The notes: generated by a model from the letters alone, not told the origin. A stretch of DNA of 64,000 nucleotides from Cunninghamella blakesleeana (GCA_017871115.1 JAFCIZ010000001.1:973501-1037500), one strand, 5' to 3'; shown: positions 22,605-36,107, counted from the stretch's first letter. Numbers and translations are program-made.

Positions 22605-23333
22605 ATGTCAGAAACAGCTTCCACTTTACCGCAAGCTAATGAAGACACAACAACAACAACATCTGTAGATACTAGTATAAATAATGAAAACATAGAACAA
22701 GACGAACGATCTTTGGATGATATTGTAACTTCATTAAAAGCCAAGGATGTTTCAAAAGGTATATAATAAATTAATAAATAAAATAAAAAAGTAAATAGGT
22801 AGTGTATATACAATTATTTAGTTTAATAATTGTTTTTTTTTTTTATTTCTATATATTTTTTGGATGGTATGGGGACCTTTTTTAAAATAATAATAATAAA
22901 TAAATAAATAGTTATAGTAAGATTTTGTGCTATTGGGAATGCGCCTATACTTAAACAAAGCTACTACAAGATTACTGCTTCTAATAAGTTTCATACAGTT
23001 ATTCAATTTTTAAGAAAAGAACTTAAATATCAAGGCTCTGATCCACTGGTATGTGCTTTAATAATAAAAAAGAAAAGAGAGATAGATAGATAATGGCTAA
23101 ATGGATTTTTTTTAGTTCCTATATATTAATAGTGCCTTTTCACCTGCTCCTGATGAAATTGTATCTAATTTGTACAAGGTAAAATAGTCATATAAATGGA
23201 AATGCAAATAGATAAAAAAGATAAATAAAATGAATTAAGATGATCATATTACTATTTTTTTTTTATTTAATAGTGTTTTGGAACAGGTGGACATTTAATA
23301 ATCAATTATTGTACAACAGCTGCATGGGGATAA
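22605..23333 (+). CDS. ATG12: ubiquitin-like autophagy protein Atg12
   Basis: Four exons: 22605..22758, 22912..23048, 23116..23178, 23274..23333; 137 residues. A Ser/Thr/Asn-rich N-terminal tail is followed by the ubiquitin-like fold: VIVRFCAIGNAPILKQSYYK, FHTVIQFLRKEL, DPLFLYINSAFSPAPDEIVS, NLYKCFGTGGHLIINYCTTA and the C-terminal AWG. The terminal glycine (residue 137) is the conjugation residue joined to Atg5 by Atg7 (E1) and Atg10 (E2); the Atg12-Atg5/Atg16 complex then drives Atg8 lipidation on the phagophore. Length and the complete AWG end fit a functional protein. Confidence 0.95.
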
Positions 23334-23669
23334 GATGAACGTGTATATATAATAAAAAATATAAAAAATGAGATTTATTATTTTTATCATTATTATTAAA
23401 TGGTTTAATAAATAAATAAATAAATAAAACCATAATAAATAAAAGGAATAAAATAATAGAATTGGAAATTAGATAATGAAAAGTAAAAAGTATTATTAAA
23501 AAATAAGGGGACATAATATACATTAAAACAATAAAATGAAAATTAATAAAGATAAAGATGAAATAATGACAAGGTATTATACACAAAAGGGGAAAGGGAT
23601 AAAGAAAGAGAGAGAAAAGAAAGTAAAAGGGGTGTTTCTTTTTTTTTTTTTCTTAAAAAAAAACATTAT

Positions 23670-25214
23670 CTATTGTCTTTTCCAATATGAGTTTGATATA
23701 TGAGTGTTGTCTTGTTCAGTAGTTAAAGAGTTCATAAGTGAAGTTGTACGTTCAAAAGGTTCATCAAAATGTTTATATTGTTTATGTTGTTGTTTTTGAT
23801 GAGGATGATCCATTTCATTTGAACCGCAAGAATTAGGTGAGGGTAAAGAAGAGCTTCTTGAATAGCTTACTAATGAGTTATTAGCAGAAGATTTATGTGA
23901 AGAGAATGAATGTCGATCACTACTATTATAATCACCATTGGAGGATGGTAAAGGAGGGAGTGGTGTTCTTGGTGCTGCAAAAGGTGGGGGAGTAGAACGA
24001 CCATTATCAGGAAGGGATCGAAGGGAAAGTGAGCTGGCAGAAGTGGGTATATTAGTTTTAGCTAACTCAGCTAATACATCAATAGATGATCGATGGGAAG
24101 CTGATCTTCTTTGTTGATGAGAACGGCCAGGGGTTGTTGATTGTTGATTAGTTCCATTCACTTTTTTTAATAATTCTTCCCTTTCATTTAATAATTGAGT
24201 TAATAAATCACGTTTACTTTCCAATTCGATTCGTTGTAATTCTACTTGTTCACGTAAAAGCACTTCATCATGTTGTTCCATAGGTATTTCACTGTTGTTG
24301 GCTGTTAAGTCTGATGATAACATTGGGTAATTTTCTTTTAAACGATCTTCTAACTTAGTAATTAATTCTTCTTGTTTTTTAACCATTGATTGTAAAGTTT
24401 TATTTTTTAATCGTTGTTCTTCAGTATCGGCGACATATTTTTGAATGGCCATTTTCATACCTTGATCATATTCTTTCATGGCTTGTTCCATTGTTTCAAT
24501 CTGTTCCTGATATTTTTGGTGTAAATCTTCCATATTTTCAGATTGATGCTCATAGGCATCCAAAATATCGTTAAAATATTCATCTTCATGATGAGGATGT
24601 TGAGATTGTCTTTGTGTATTGTTATTATTATTTTCGTTGGCGATTATTTCCATAGGTGGTGTTGGTGATTCATTATCATTAGTACAATCTTTAAGTGCAT
24701 CGGGGCCAAATTCATGTGATACAGGCGTCGCTAAACTACCATGTCGATCTTTATAAGTAGATAATTCTTTTTCTAATTCATCACGTTCCTCAGATATTTG
24801 TTCTAATTTTTGTGCCAAATATTCTACACGAATTTCATAATCCCTAACTTTGGTAGAATCACAAGAATATATTTCTACGTCTGCTTCTAATTTTTTTATT
24901 TTATTGTTGGCCAAAGTGTTTTCATTGAGTAGGTCTTGATACATACTTGTTAATTCTTCTATATACATGTCAAGATTGGTACGGGTTGTGGGGATTTTTT
25001 TTTCTAAACTTCTTCTTGATCGATCATAACTTGTATTTGTATTATTATTATTGTTGTTGTTATCAATACTGTTAGATAATGTTGGTAAAGGTTTTCCCCA
25101 ATTTGTTGAATTAGTTTTTGTATTATTAGGTGCAGTAGTACTACCAGTTGAAGATGATAAAGATAGATCAGATTTATTACCATTCAATAACGCTATTGTA
25201 GCTTGAACATTCAT
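23670..25214 (-). CDS. coiled-coil, Ser/Asn-rich protein of unknown function (514 aa)
   Basis: Single-exon gene. The N-terminal 75 residues are Ser/Thr/Asn-rich with a poly-Asn run. Coiled-coil heptads run from about residue 80 to 160 (MYIEELTSMYQDLLNENTLA, IRVEYLAQKLEQISEERDEL) and again about 215-350 (MEDLHQKYQEQIETMEQAMK, LREQVELQRIELESKRDLLT). The C-terminal 160 residues are disordered, with Pro-rich PPPFAAPRTPLPPLP, a candidate SH3-binding stretch, and Ser/His/Gln runs. No membrane segment. Such architecture suggests a cytoskeletal or scaffold protein, but no family is recognised. It converges on ATG12 with 336 bp between them and diverges from the NIPA gene. Confidence 0.7.
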   Translation of the reverse strand: MNVQATIALLNGNKSDLSLSSSTGSTTAPNNTKTNSTNWGKPLPTLSNSIDNNNNNNNTNTSYDRSRRSLEKKIPTTRTNLDMYIEELTSMYQDLLNENTLANNKIKKLEADVEIYSCDSTKVRDYEIRVEYLAQKLEQISEERDELEKELSTYKDRHGSLATPVSHEFGPDALKDCTNDNESPTPPMEIIANENNNNNTQRQSQHPHHEDEYFNDILDAYEHQSENMEDLHQKYQEQIETMEQAMKEYDQGMKMAIQKYVADTEEQRLKNKTLQSMVKKQEELITKLEDRLKENYPMLSSDLTANNSEIPMEQHDEVLLREQVELQRIELESKRDLLTQLLNEREELLKKVNGTNQQSTTPGRSHQQRRSASHRSSIDVLAELAKTNIPTSASSLSLRSLPDNGRSTPPPFAAPRTPLPPLPSSNGDYNSSDRHSFSSHKSSANNSLVSYSRSSSLPSPNSCGSNEMDHPHQKQQHKQYKHFDEPFERTTSLMNSLTTEQDNTHISNSYWKRQ

Positions 25215-25603
25215 TTTTTATATATTTTTTTAAAATTATAAATAAAGTGAAAGGAATGAGAAATTATAAAAACAATAGTTTTTTATAATTTATTTATATA
25301 TATTTTATTAAATAAATATTAAAAGTAATAATAATAAAGTAGAAAAGAGAAAAAGAGAAAAGAAAAAAAGTAAAATTAAAAAATAAATTTAGGAGCCAAA
25401 TTTTATATTAACACATGTGTCTCAATCCTTTTTCGGTACAAAAAATAAGCGGAAATTAAAATATTTGATCAATAATTTATTTCTGAAAAAAAATTAGCTT
25501 CCCTTTTTTTTTTGACAAAACTCCTTTGTTGTCCTTTTTTTTTTACTCTTGCTTTTTATTTAACTATTTATTTAATTTATTTATCTATTTTATTAATACT
25601 TAT
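25215..25603. promoter_or_regulatory. divergent promoter region, coiled-coil gene / NIPA gene
   Basis: 389 bp between opposite start codons. A/T tracts and a less AT-rich patch (CACATGTGTCTCAATCC, about 25412-25428) that includes the palindrome CACATGTG, an E-box. Promoter role inferred. Confidence 0.4.
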
Positions 25604-28197
25604 ATGGATATAGATCAAGATAGTCAAGAGAGAGATCTAGCCTTTAAAACTTTTATTGGTGTAGTAGTCTCCGTATGTGGCAATGTAAGCATTTTATTTC
25701 TTTTTATTAAATTTTCTATATTTATATATAAATATGTACTATTATATTATAAAATACTTAAAAGGTATATATTATTTTGGCTAATAAATATATAGGCATT
25801 AATATCAGTAGCTTTAAATGTCCAAAAACTAGCTGTAAGTGTTGTATACATATATGTCAAAAAATAATAAGATTCTAATGATAGATATGCATCTTTTAAA
25901 CTAACTAACTGACTTTTATTCTTTTCATTTATGGTTTAGCATAATAAACTACAGGAAGCACAAATGGCGAACTTTTTTGCAAATATGGATGAACCACCAC
26001 GTTGGATATCTACTACTTCACATAATAACTATACTGGAAATATTTTTTACCCTGATGATGGTTATTCTTCACCTCGTACTTCTGAAGATCTATCACAATC
26101 CCCTGAGGCAGAATTAGAACACCAACGGTTTATTATGGCTATGGCTCAAGAACAAAAACAAAGTGATAGTGAATATTTAACTTCAAAACTTTGGTGGTTA
26201 GGAATAACCCTTATGATTATAGGTGAAGTTGGAAATTTTGTTGGTAAGTTATATATATTTAATTAAAAATAAAAAGACAGAAAGTAGAATATATAAAAAC
26301 AAATTACCAAGTATTAAATATTTATATTTACTATTATTTTATTTGCTTAGCATATGGTTTTGCTCCAGCATCAACAATTGCGCCTATTGGCTGTACTACA
26401 TTGGTTGCCAACGTCATTTTAGCCCCATTAATGTTAAAAGAAGCATTTAGAAAAAGAGATTTGATTGGTATTGTATTAGCAGTTGCTGGCGCAACGACTG
26501 TTGTTTTAAGTTCTAATGATCAAGAAGTTGCTGTAAGTAAATAATACCAATAGTATTAAATATCAATAATCATTCTATTTTTTTTTTTTTTATTCATTCA
26601 TTTGTTTACTTTTAAACTTAAATATAGTTATCACCTGAACTTATCATGGAATCTATACTAAAAACAAGGTCAATTGTGTATTTTATTATTACTGGGGTTG
26701 CTATTGGTGTACTTACTGCCATTTCTCCTTGGTATGGAGCTGAGAGTATCATGGTAGATTTAGGTCTTGTTGCTATCTATGGTATGCATTTTATTTATTT
26801 ATTTATTTTTAAAAAAAAAAGGATAATCATAAAAAGAGTTTGAAGGAAGTATTAATTGCTTATTTTTTCATTTCTTTTTTTTTTTTTCTTTTTGCTTAGG
26901 TGGATATACTGTTTTATGTACAAAAAGTGTAGCCTCTTTATTAAGTTTAACTTTATTTAAAATGTTTACGTAAGTTGTTACAAATTACTATTAACATTAT
27001 ATTTTTGATAGATAATCATATTAATTTATAAACGATATATTTACTGGATACATTTTTATTTATTTATTTATTATAATAGATACCCAATATCATATGTATT
27101 GATTATAATATTAGTGACCACTGCTATATTGCAAATTAAATACTTAAACAAAGCTTTGCAAAGATTTGATTCTACTGCTGTTATTCCAACCCAGTTTGTC
27201 CTTTTTACAATCGCTGCTATTATCGGTAGTGCTGTTATTTATGGCGATTTTGATGATGCCGGAATGAATCAAATGTCACGGTAATTTTTTTTAATATAAA
27301 CAAGTTTGAACAATTAAATTAAAAGTTAAAAAAAAATATACCATACCCATTTACATATTTTTTTTTCATCTTTCATTTTTTGAATATAGTTTTATGACTG
27401 GGTGTGTTATAGAATTCCTTGGTGTTTACTTTATTACTTCAAAACGAGAAAAACGATTAGGAGCATTAACTTTGAATTCAGATAAAGATGAACCTAGACA
27501 ACCTGTCAATATTTCTGCCGATTTTTCGTCAACACCACGTACTAGTTTGGAAGGACCTGGACACCATTTAGAACATTCCCAACGACATTCTAATATACCA
27601 CAACCACCACCTTCATCAGCATTGTCATCATCAGGTATGGAATTAAACGGAGCTATTGGTAGTGGACGTATGAATCCTATTATACAACAACAAAATCGTC
27701 TTCCACCTATACATCAAAATGCACCATTGACGTTTACAAATTCAATCCACTATGGAAATGAGGATTGGCATCATCATCAAAATGCCTCTTTACCTTTATT
27801 TGATCGTCAACGACGCCGAAGTTCGGTTATTCGTGGATTATCTATTGCTTCACAGCTTGTGGATCGTGATAATGATGAAACAGATATACCTATTCAATTA
27901 CCCGAAGCGCCCTCTAGAAGCACATCAACATCCTCTTCACACCATAAAAGAAATGATTCAAAATTAAATAATATTCTTTTCGGTTTTACAAACTTAAAAA
28001 ATAATAAAACCAATAGTAATCATAGTAGTCATGATGATGAGCTCATTGATCCATCCACAAGTGAAGATGCTGTTGAAATTCAAATACCTAATTATATTGA
28101 TGCAAATGATGATAATAATATCCAAATAGAAGAAAATCATGCTGAACAAGATTCTGTAAATTTATCGAAAATAGATAATCGACACCCTTTTGATTAA
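25604..28197 (+). CDS. NIPA-type magnesium transporter (DUF803)
   Basis: Eight exons: 25604..25684, 25796..25834, 25940..26243, 26351..26532, 26628..26781, 26900..26969, 27080..27280, 27390..28197; 612 residues. Membrane segments in order: GVVVSVCGNALISVALNVQK, a cytosolic loop of about 80 residues, LWWLGITLMIIGEVGNFVAY, PIGCTTLVANVILAPL, LIGIVLAVAGATTVVL, VYFIITGVAIGVLTAI, LGLVAIYGGYTVL, SYVLIIILVTTAILQ, FVLFTIAAIIGSAVIY and FMTGCVIEFLGVYFI. GFAPASTIAPIGCTTLVAN is the typical NIPA/DUF803 core of the EamA-related transporter fold. Animal NIPA proteins move Mg2+ across plasma or endosomal membranes. The last 240 residues are a hydrophilic Ser/His/Asn-rich cytosolic tail, longer than in animal homologues. 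Confidence 0.9.
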
Positions 28198-28516
28198 TTA
28201 TATCATATTATTATTTATTTATTTATTTATTTGAATATCTATTTTATATTTATTAATTTTACAAAAAAAAACCCTATCATAGGATACCCCTTTCTTTCTA
28301 TCTTCATCATTTTTTTTCATAATTCTACTTTATTTTTATTTATTTAATATATTTGTTCCATGAATAACAACTTAAAAATTAAAAAACTGTTCAAGTAATA
28401 AGCAATTTAATATCATTTCATCACTATTAATTTATTCTCTATTAAAAAAAGTCTCCAAAATTGATGAGATATATAATTTATGCAAATGCTGAAATTCAAA
28501 ATAAATGATGTAAAGT

Positions 28517-30583
28517 TTAATTTTTCTTCTGTTTCTTATTTTTTTCTTCTTGTGGTTGTTCAGAATCATCCATGAAGTCATAGAATTTACGAAGTCCAAA
28601 AACGGTAAATAAGTCAGGCATGGTTTCCACTATAACAAAATAAAGATCATAGTTATAATATTAAGAATACCATTTTTTTAATATTATTTCTTTTTTTTTT
28701 TTATTGTCATAATTAATTTATTTTCATATTATAGTTATTACCTAATTGCACTTTAATAGCATTTACGGATTTTAAAAGAGAGTTTTCTTTTTCAAGTTGC
28801 TTGTACTATTATATATTGATAGATATATAGTAATAATAATGTAAATGTTAATGTTGATTTTTAACTCCTTTTTTCTTCCATTTAATAATAGTAACTTTTT
28901 TTTTTTTTTACCTTATCATCTACCAATTCAAAAGCAATAACAAGATCATCTGTATTGGAGCTAGGTGCTAATGATACCCATAATTTATTTTCTAAATCAA
29001 ATTCAACATCTAATATTGGCTGGTTACTTTCAATAGTTTCTTTGTATTCTAATGATTTTGCTTCTTGGTTCCATTTAAAGAGTAATATGGCGGGAATCCT
29101 ATTTTTTTTTAATATATATATATTAATGAACTATTTTTTGTAAAAGAAAAATAGAAATATACTATATATATATAACTACTTACTTGGCAATTACTAAAGC
29201 TACAGTATTCGTATTTGTGTTAAATTTGATGCTACTAACGATGGGTTGTTTAGTGGTGTCTATGTCCTACATATATTTATAAATGTTTATATATAAAAAA
29301 AAAAAGCAGAAATAATGGTGAATTAATACATTATACTTTATCGAATTCTTCCTTTTATATAGTTATATCAAATATTTTCATACTACTATTATTAACTTAC
29401 TTCAGGAACATATTTGCTAATATATTCTAAATAATTTAAAGAGTGAATTTCTTTTCCTTTTACATAATCCCAAGAACGAACCGTATTATCCCCTCCAGCA
29501 GAAATCAAAATGCTTTTGTCCCATGGTAATAAACGAATAAATGTAATAACACTAATTGAAATAAATATATGGAAAAAGAATAAGTAAATATATGTACTTT
29601 CGCCTTCCTTTTATAAAACATATAAATATATTGATAAACAATAATAATGTATGACTTACTCTGTATGACCAAGACAAAAAGTTTCAATATTATATCCATT
29701 AGGGAATCTACTAACACGAATATGCTCGTCACGATCAGCAGTAATTACATATTTTTCATCATCAGATAAAACCTGTATAGTGTAAAAAAATAAAAAAAGA
29801 TTCAAGAAAAAAAAGTTTAAAAAAGCTAGGAATCACAAAACATCTTTTTTTTTTAAAAAAATAAAAATAAAAATAAAGGATATAACTTTACCACATCCGT
29901 GAGCATAGATACGTGACCAACGATAGGTGATAATTTTTGTCCTTCTGAGGGTGTTACTGGATGACTAGTAGATATATATATAAAATATGGGCGGAACGAG
30001 AAATGTAGATATAAATTTATAAAAGTTTATAAGTAACTGAAAACGCTTTATCTAATATCCCTATCCTCACCCTCATCCTTATTATTACTATTATTATTAT
30101 TACTTACCAATAAACATCACCAAATTTATCAGCTACAATAATTTGGCTCCCATCTTTAGAGAATTGAATAGCATTGACACGTTTCGTAGCGGGTTGAGAA
30201 GATAACAATTGCCAGTTATTTGTCGTATCATATACTCTTATTTCTTTATCGTCTCCAGTTGTAACAAGTCGTGTTCCATCAGAATGAAAGGATACACATC
30301 GATGAATATCAATGTAAGTTGTTGTTTTTTTTTCATTATCGCCAACAAATTCTTTTACTATACTACCATCGCTATTATTATTAAAATTGTTGTTATTTAA
30401 AAAAATAGAGTATTAATATATAAAAGCACGTTTCCTTTTACAAATTACATATATTATATATATATATGTATGTATATGTACCTACCTAGTATTGAACACT
30501 ACAAAAGTAGAGCCATTGGTGAGTACGAGGTTAGGTTGATTAGGATGGTGAACAAGTTTATTAAAAGGAATACGATTAGCCAT
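28517..30583 (-). CDS. TRM82: tRNA (guanine-N7) methyltransferase WD40 subunit Trm82/WDR4
   Basis: Nine exons: 30583..30486, 30371..30108, 29964..29892, 29772..29660, 29551..29401, 29266..29184, 29098..28912, 28805..28742, 28629..28517; 381 residues. WD-type repeats: [80 protein letters not shown], the TFCLGHTE segment, then [17 protein letters not shown]. The [20 protein letters not shown]-like block and C-terminal FGLRKFYDF follow the Trm82/WDR4 pattern. Together with the catalytic Trm8 it forms the enzyme making m7G46 in tRNA. The C-terminus is lysine-rich. An intron holds T10A7 (29845-29861). Confidence 0.86.
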
Positions 30584-32379
30584 TTATAAATTTATATATT
30601 TTGTAAAAAAAATGAGAGAGAGAGAGAGAAAAAAAAAAATATAAAATCAGCCACTAATTTAATTTTTTTATAATGCATGGAAAGAAATTCTTATTGGCCC
30701 TCACTAGCAAGCCCGTCTGGTTTTGAAAAAAAAAATTAAAGTTTTAAAATGAACTTTTAGAAAGTGGTGATCTTGGTGATATTTTAATATACTAGAGCTG
30801 AACATATGCTTATCAATATATATATATAATAGTCACTTGTATGGTGATTATAAAGAAAAACTAATTTTTATTTAAAGGCTTTGTAGATTTTTTTTGAGCA
30901 TCTTAATAAAAAAATTTTTGTATTTTAAATTTTTTGTATTAAAAGGATCATTTATCATGGTTATTTTTTTAAAAAAACAATATAATAGCTTAACTTTGAG
31001 ATAAAACTGATGTTAATATTTTATATTAGTGCATGGTTAAAAATAATCGTAGAATTACTAACCTACTAGCTTTTTTTCGGTGCATATAGTCATAATTTTA
31101 GATACAATAATATTTTTAAATATTCCTTTGATATCTTATGGGCCATTCTTATTTTTCCATTAAATTACCAAAAACATATTATTAAAAATACAAGTAGTTA
31201 TTTGTTTTTTGAACAAAAACAAGAAACAAAAAAACAACTACATACAAATGTATATAGGAAAAAGAAGAAAAACGAGGGTTGAATCTACTTGATAAATAAT
31301 AAAAGTGACAGCTGTTTTTTTTTTTTTTCTGTTTGGTTATTTTTTATACCAAGGAATTAAAATCTATTATTTAACTATTATTCATGGATTTGTTTTAATT
31401 ATATAAATTTTACATCGCAATCAAATGTAAGTTAGTTTAAATTTACTAATAAAGAATATGAAATGTTTATGATTTTATTATAGACCAATTTGAATTACTT
31501 TTAAAGTGATACTGATAGACTTACCTGTATATAAAAAGGTTTGGATTACAAACATAATAATTTGAAGATTATATTCTTTTTTTCCTGTAAAGCAATTTCA
31601 TTCATATGAATTTTTTTTATTAAAACAAAGAAATATAAAAAATATATAGGTATATAAATATAAAAGTAACCAAAGATAATATAAAAAGTTACCTTTTTAG
31701 GTTACAATAAGATTCTTTTTTTTTTTTTTGCCTCGTGGTTGAAGATCAATAGATGAATAACCTATAGAATTCTCGAATGTTATTTTTATTTCTTATATTA
31801 ATTCATTTATTTAAACAAAACAGAAATAATCAATTTTTAATTATATACTTAATATTTTTTAATTTATTATAATTATCATGATATTATTATTATTATTATT
31901 ATTTGTATTCATATTTGTATTCGAAAAATCAAGATAGGAATGATATATGTACTGATTGGATAATAGGACGATCATCTTATTTTATCTTAATAATAATAAT
32001 AATAATCATAATACTTAATAATCATAATGATAATAAAAAAAAGGGAGCAAAGGTGTAGAAAAATTTAAAAAAAGGCAAGTAAATTAAAAATTCAAATTCA
32101 GTAAAAAACACGCCCGGATTTTCCAAAAAGAGAATATTGCTCCCAATTTTTTTTTTTTAAAAAAAAGTTTATTGAAAAGTCTGTGTACCTTTTACTTTTT
32201 TCTTTCTCTTTCACTTTTTTTTCACTTTTTACTCCATTTCCTTAATATATTTTTTATGTCCTTGTATTAATTATACCTTGTATATTTTTTTAAGCTCACC
32301 TATTCCCTTTTTTTTTTTTTCCTTATCTTTTACTTATTCGCTCATTATATAATTCCTCTTTTATTATAAACAATTTTAA

Positions 32380-32413
<34 letters not shown>

Positions 32414-32475
32414 TATTATTATTCTTACTAATTCTTATTTACTACAATCCTTTATATATACCATAAACTAACAAT
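30584..32475. other. 1.9-kb AT-rich intergenic region
   Basis: Divergent upstream region of TRM82 and the histone-fold-like gene. (GA)n near 30613-30628, T7A7 at 30964-30977, T12A8 at 32147-32166, (AT)n at 32381-32405, T/C-rich sequence from 32170 to 32350 typical of a promoter or 5' UTR of the plus-strand gene. No open frame with coding character and no RNA gene recognised. Confidence 0.5.
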
Positions 32476-35400
32476 ATGTCAAGAGGTACTATTTTATTTA
32501 TCAATAGTATATATATATATGTACATGAGTCTTTATTTATTTATTTATTTATTTTGCGATTTAACTCTGATTTTTTTTTTCTTTTTTTCTTTAGAATGTC
32601 GTTATATCTGTCAAAGAGCTGCCAATGCTATTATTTCAGAAATAGGGCCATATAGAGTATCAACAGATGCACTTATAGGAATCAATCAAATTCTTGATGA
32701 ATTTTTAGTACAACTTTTAACCAACTGTCAATCTTTAGATTTATCACGTATCAAAACATCCGTCTTTACTTTGTTACCTTCAACACTTGGAAAAAATGCT
32801 ATTGTGGAAGCTGAATTAGAGGTGAAAACATTTACGGAAACAGAAGTGATTGATTATGATGTATATGAAAAAATGCGATTGTTAGGTGAAACACCATCAA
32901 CCTTTCCTCTTAAGGAATGTTTGCCTTTACTACGAGATAAATGTTTTGAATATTGTACTTTGGCTGATAAGGATGATCAACAATCTTGGTATCCACACCC
33001 TGAACCCGATGGGATCTCAATTTCTCCTATTGTAGCTATTTATGTTACTACCGTTTTAGAACATATGGCCGAATATATCCTTACTGCTGTGGCGGTTACT
33101 GCTGAAAATGAAGACACTGATTATGTTCGTATTAAAGAATTGTTTTTGGCTTTAGTTGACGATGTTCAAATTGGTCTTACTTTTCATAATATGGATTTAT
33201 GTGAAAAAATGGAGGTAATTAAATATTTATAAAGTGAAAAAACGAAAAAAAATATAAATAAAGAGAAAACATTTTAAATAACCATATCAGGGATCCAATA
33301 AAAAAAAACGTGATTGATTAAAATATATATGTATATATAAAATAAAGGTAGAGATGATCGAGTACTTAATGAAAATTGCCTTTTTATATTTATTTCACAT
33401 GCAATATTAGAAAAGAGTATTCCCTCATGGGTATCAACGATATAGACCAAGTTTAACTCCTACTCCAACTCCAACTTCAAATTCAGGCATTAATAAAAGT
33501 CAATCATTCATTAAAAGTTCAGGTATACTTATATAATCATATCAAAATAAACCAATTAATGATTTAGGAACAAAGAAAAAAAAAATGTTAACAAAATTTA
33601 ACTTTAACTTTTTTTTTTTTAAAAAAAAAAAATAATAAACTTGCATAGGTTCTGAAAATGGAAATTTTTTGGATATTACTTTTGATGATATGGATCTTAA
33701 TTATGAAGAAGATGAAAACACTTCTCAACGGTTTTCTGGATTTGCCATGCATAACTCATCCTCTAATCCATCTTTTAAACAACGCCCAACATCACTTATG
33801 ACAAATGGTTCAACACATCATTCACTTCGTACAGCTGCTAGTTCAAATTCACTCAGTAATAAAAAAGCATTCAAGGTATTTAAAAATGAATCATCAAGCA
33901 TTTCACTTGTCCCAGATCCTATCCTCTCCTCATCTCCTGTCTATGACCCTGATACACCAACTATGAATTTTGAAGATTTAATTCGTTCTGGGAATACCAT
34001 GCGGGTCTCATTAACACCAAATCGATTGAAATCCATTGAAACTAAAGATCAAATGATTGAAGATCCTGCCCCAGCAAAACCAGCATGGCAACGACGGTCC
34101 TCTTCTGTACCTCGTATGTCTACTTCTTCTACTCCAACTTCATCTCGTCCTCAAACACCAACCTCATTTCATCATCCTCTTCCTCATCATAAACCTTCTC
34201 CATTAGTTAAAAATACATCCAACTCCATTACAAAATCAACTTCTATATCTACTTTAGATGACTCATCCATAAATACAAGTAGTGTGATTACAAATGCTTC
34301 ATTTAAATCTACCAAATCTAAATCTTATGTTACTAAAATAGATAATCGATTTGAAAATCCTCGTGATGCACCAAAACCACCTGTTGCTCATTCTTCTTCA
34401 TTCACTTCTACATTATCTACCTCATCCACCTCTTCTTCATCAGGTATCAAGATGGCTGAAAAAACGCTTCCTACACCTACTTCGTCTACCTCATCCCGTC
34501 AATCTAAAAATAGATCACCTATTCCAACTGATATGAAATCCATTGACTCACCATCACCACCAAAAACAAGTAATAATAAGGAAAATATCACACCTTCTTC
34601 ATCTCCTAAATCTGCTCATGAAACAGTAAAATCTGACCATACTTCAAAAAAATCTACTAGTACTACTAGTACTACTAGTACTACTACTAATACTACTGCT
34701 ACTACTGCTACAGCAGCCAAAGTAGGACCTACTATTTCATCTAGGCCAACTCTTAGAAGAAGTAGTGTAAGTAGTAAAAAGAGTAGAGAAAATCTCAGAA
34801 GATTAAAAGAACAAGAAGAGGCTGCTACTGCTACTGTTGATAAAAGCGAAAAAGTTACATCTGCCAAGTCATCAATGGATATATCGAGAAAGAATAATAA
34901 CGAAAATACCAAGAATGAAAAGAGTAGTATAAAAAGAGTTGATTCTGCCACTTCTTCTTTATCATCATCTTCCTCTTTATCATTAAAAAAGCCACAACAG
35001 CAAAAAGTGAAAAAAGAGAATGGAATTAAAAAATCATTGGAATCCTCCTCTTCAGAATCTGTTAATACTTTATCATCCAGTGAAATAGCATATACTCAAG
35101 AACCTGAATCCATTCAACAAAATGAAACAGAAAATAACAATAAACAACCTGAAAGACCATCTAGTATTGTGGCTAAACGAGCATCTGGTTCATCTCGACG
35201 ACAATCTTTACATGAAAGTTATGCAATGGAAATTGGAAAAGAATTTAGTAAAGAAAAGAAGGACCAACCATTACCGCCATCTACAACAACTACAGCTGGT
35301 ACTGTAGGAAGTACAATTAAACAATTAGATGAAGTTGTTAAACAAAAATCTACCACCTCTATTACTACATCTAAGCCTCCTATTGACATTAAGCGATCTA

Positions 35401-36107
35401 ATATTAGTAAAAATATTCAAGAAATTGAAAATAAAAATGAAAATGACCAACAACAAGAGGTAACTTCCTCTTTATTGGCAACATCTAAATCACCTAGATC
35501 ATTATCTTCATCCTCTTTATCTCTTTCATCATCCTCAATTACCTCAGCTTCATCAAGAAGAAGTCTTGTATTAGATAAAGTATTACAGTTTGAAAGAGCG
35601 CATTCTGTGGACGATGTCACGCAAAGACGATCTTCATCTTATATTCCTAGAAGAGAAAGATTTATGTATTTACAACGTGACCCTAATGCATTGGTAGAAA
35701 GATCTACCACCACTAACTCAGCCACTAATTCTATTGTTCGACCTGGTACATCAGCTAGTATTGCAGCTGCAGCTGCTAGATTTGCTGCAGGTGTTAGTTT
35801 AGGCATTCAAACGGACCAACAAGAAGAACAAGAAGAAAAAATAATGACTCCTTCCACTCCTACTTTGGTTGTTACAGATGAATCAGGCAACTCCAAAAAT
35901 GCATCATCCACTTTACCAACTAAGAATAAAAAGACATCATCATCATCCATTATGAGAATGAATAATGATTTGGATTCGGATAATGACAGCGGTAGTGAAC
36001 ATGGTATTGTAGAAGGTGATGAAGAATGGTTTTTACCTGATGATGAATGGGAAGATATTCAAGAACAAGAAAATGCTGTTGCTGAATGGTTATTAGGCGA
36101 AGCTTAA
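32476..36107 (+). CDS. histone-fold-like fungal protein with long Ser/Thr-rich tail (1066 aa)
   Basis: Four exons: 32476..32485, 32595..33214, 33411..33522, 33649..36107. The first coding exon is only 10 nt (MSR plus one base). Residues 1-210 are globular: YICQRAANAIISEIGPYRVS, GINQILDEFLVQLL, SVFTLLPSTLGKNAIVEAEL and, after a PHPEPDGI loop, TTVLEHMAEYILTAVAVTAE and RIKELFLALVDDVQIGLTF. The last block resembles the alpha2-alpha3 region of H2A-like histone folds (LEY+...AA.D...RI..+.+.LA+..D). The remaining 850 residues are Ser/Thr/Lys/Gln-rich and probably disordered, ending acidic and aromatic: DEEWFLPDDEWEDIQEQENA, VAEWLLGEA. Function unknown; the family seems fungal. The C-terminal acidic motif is likely a conserved binding element. 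Confidence 0.75.

Noticed and set aside
22496..22813. Minus-strand frame across ATG12 exon 1
   Set aside because: Antisense to a well-supported ATG12 exon; composition reflects the complement.
23302..23586. 94-residue minus-strand frame between ATG12 and the coiled-coil gene
   Set aside because: Very hydrophobic AT noise overlapping the ATG12 stop.
34616..35620. Minus-strand frames inside the histone-fold-like gene (34616-34951, 35417-35620)
   Set aside because: Complement of the Ser/Thr-rich tail; Leu/Val/Glu-biased shadows.
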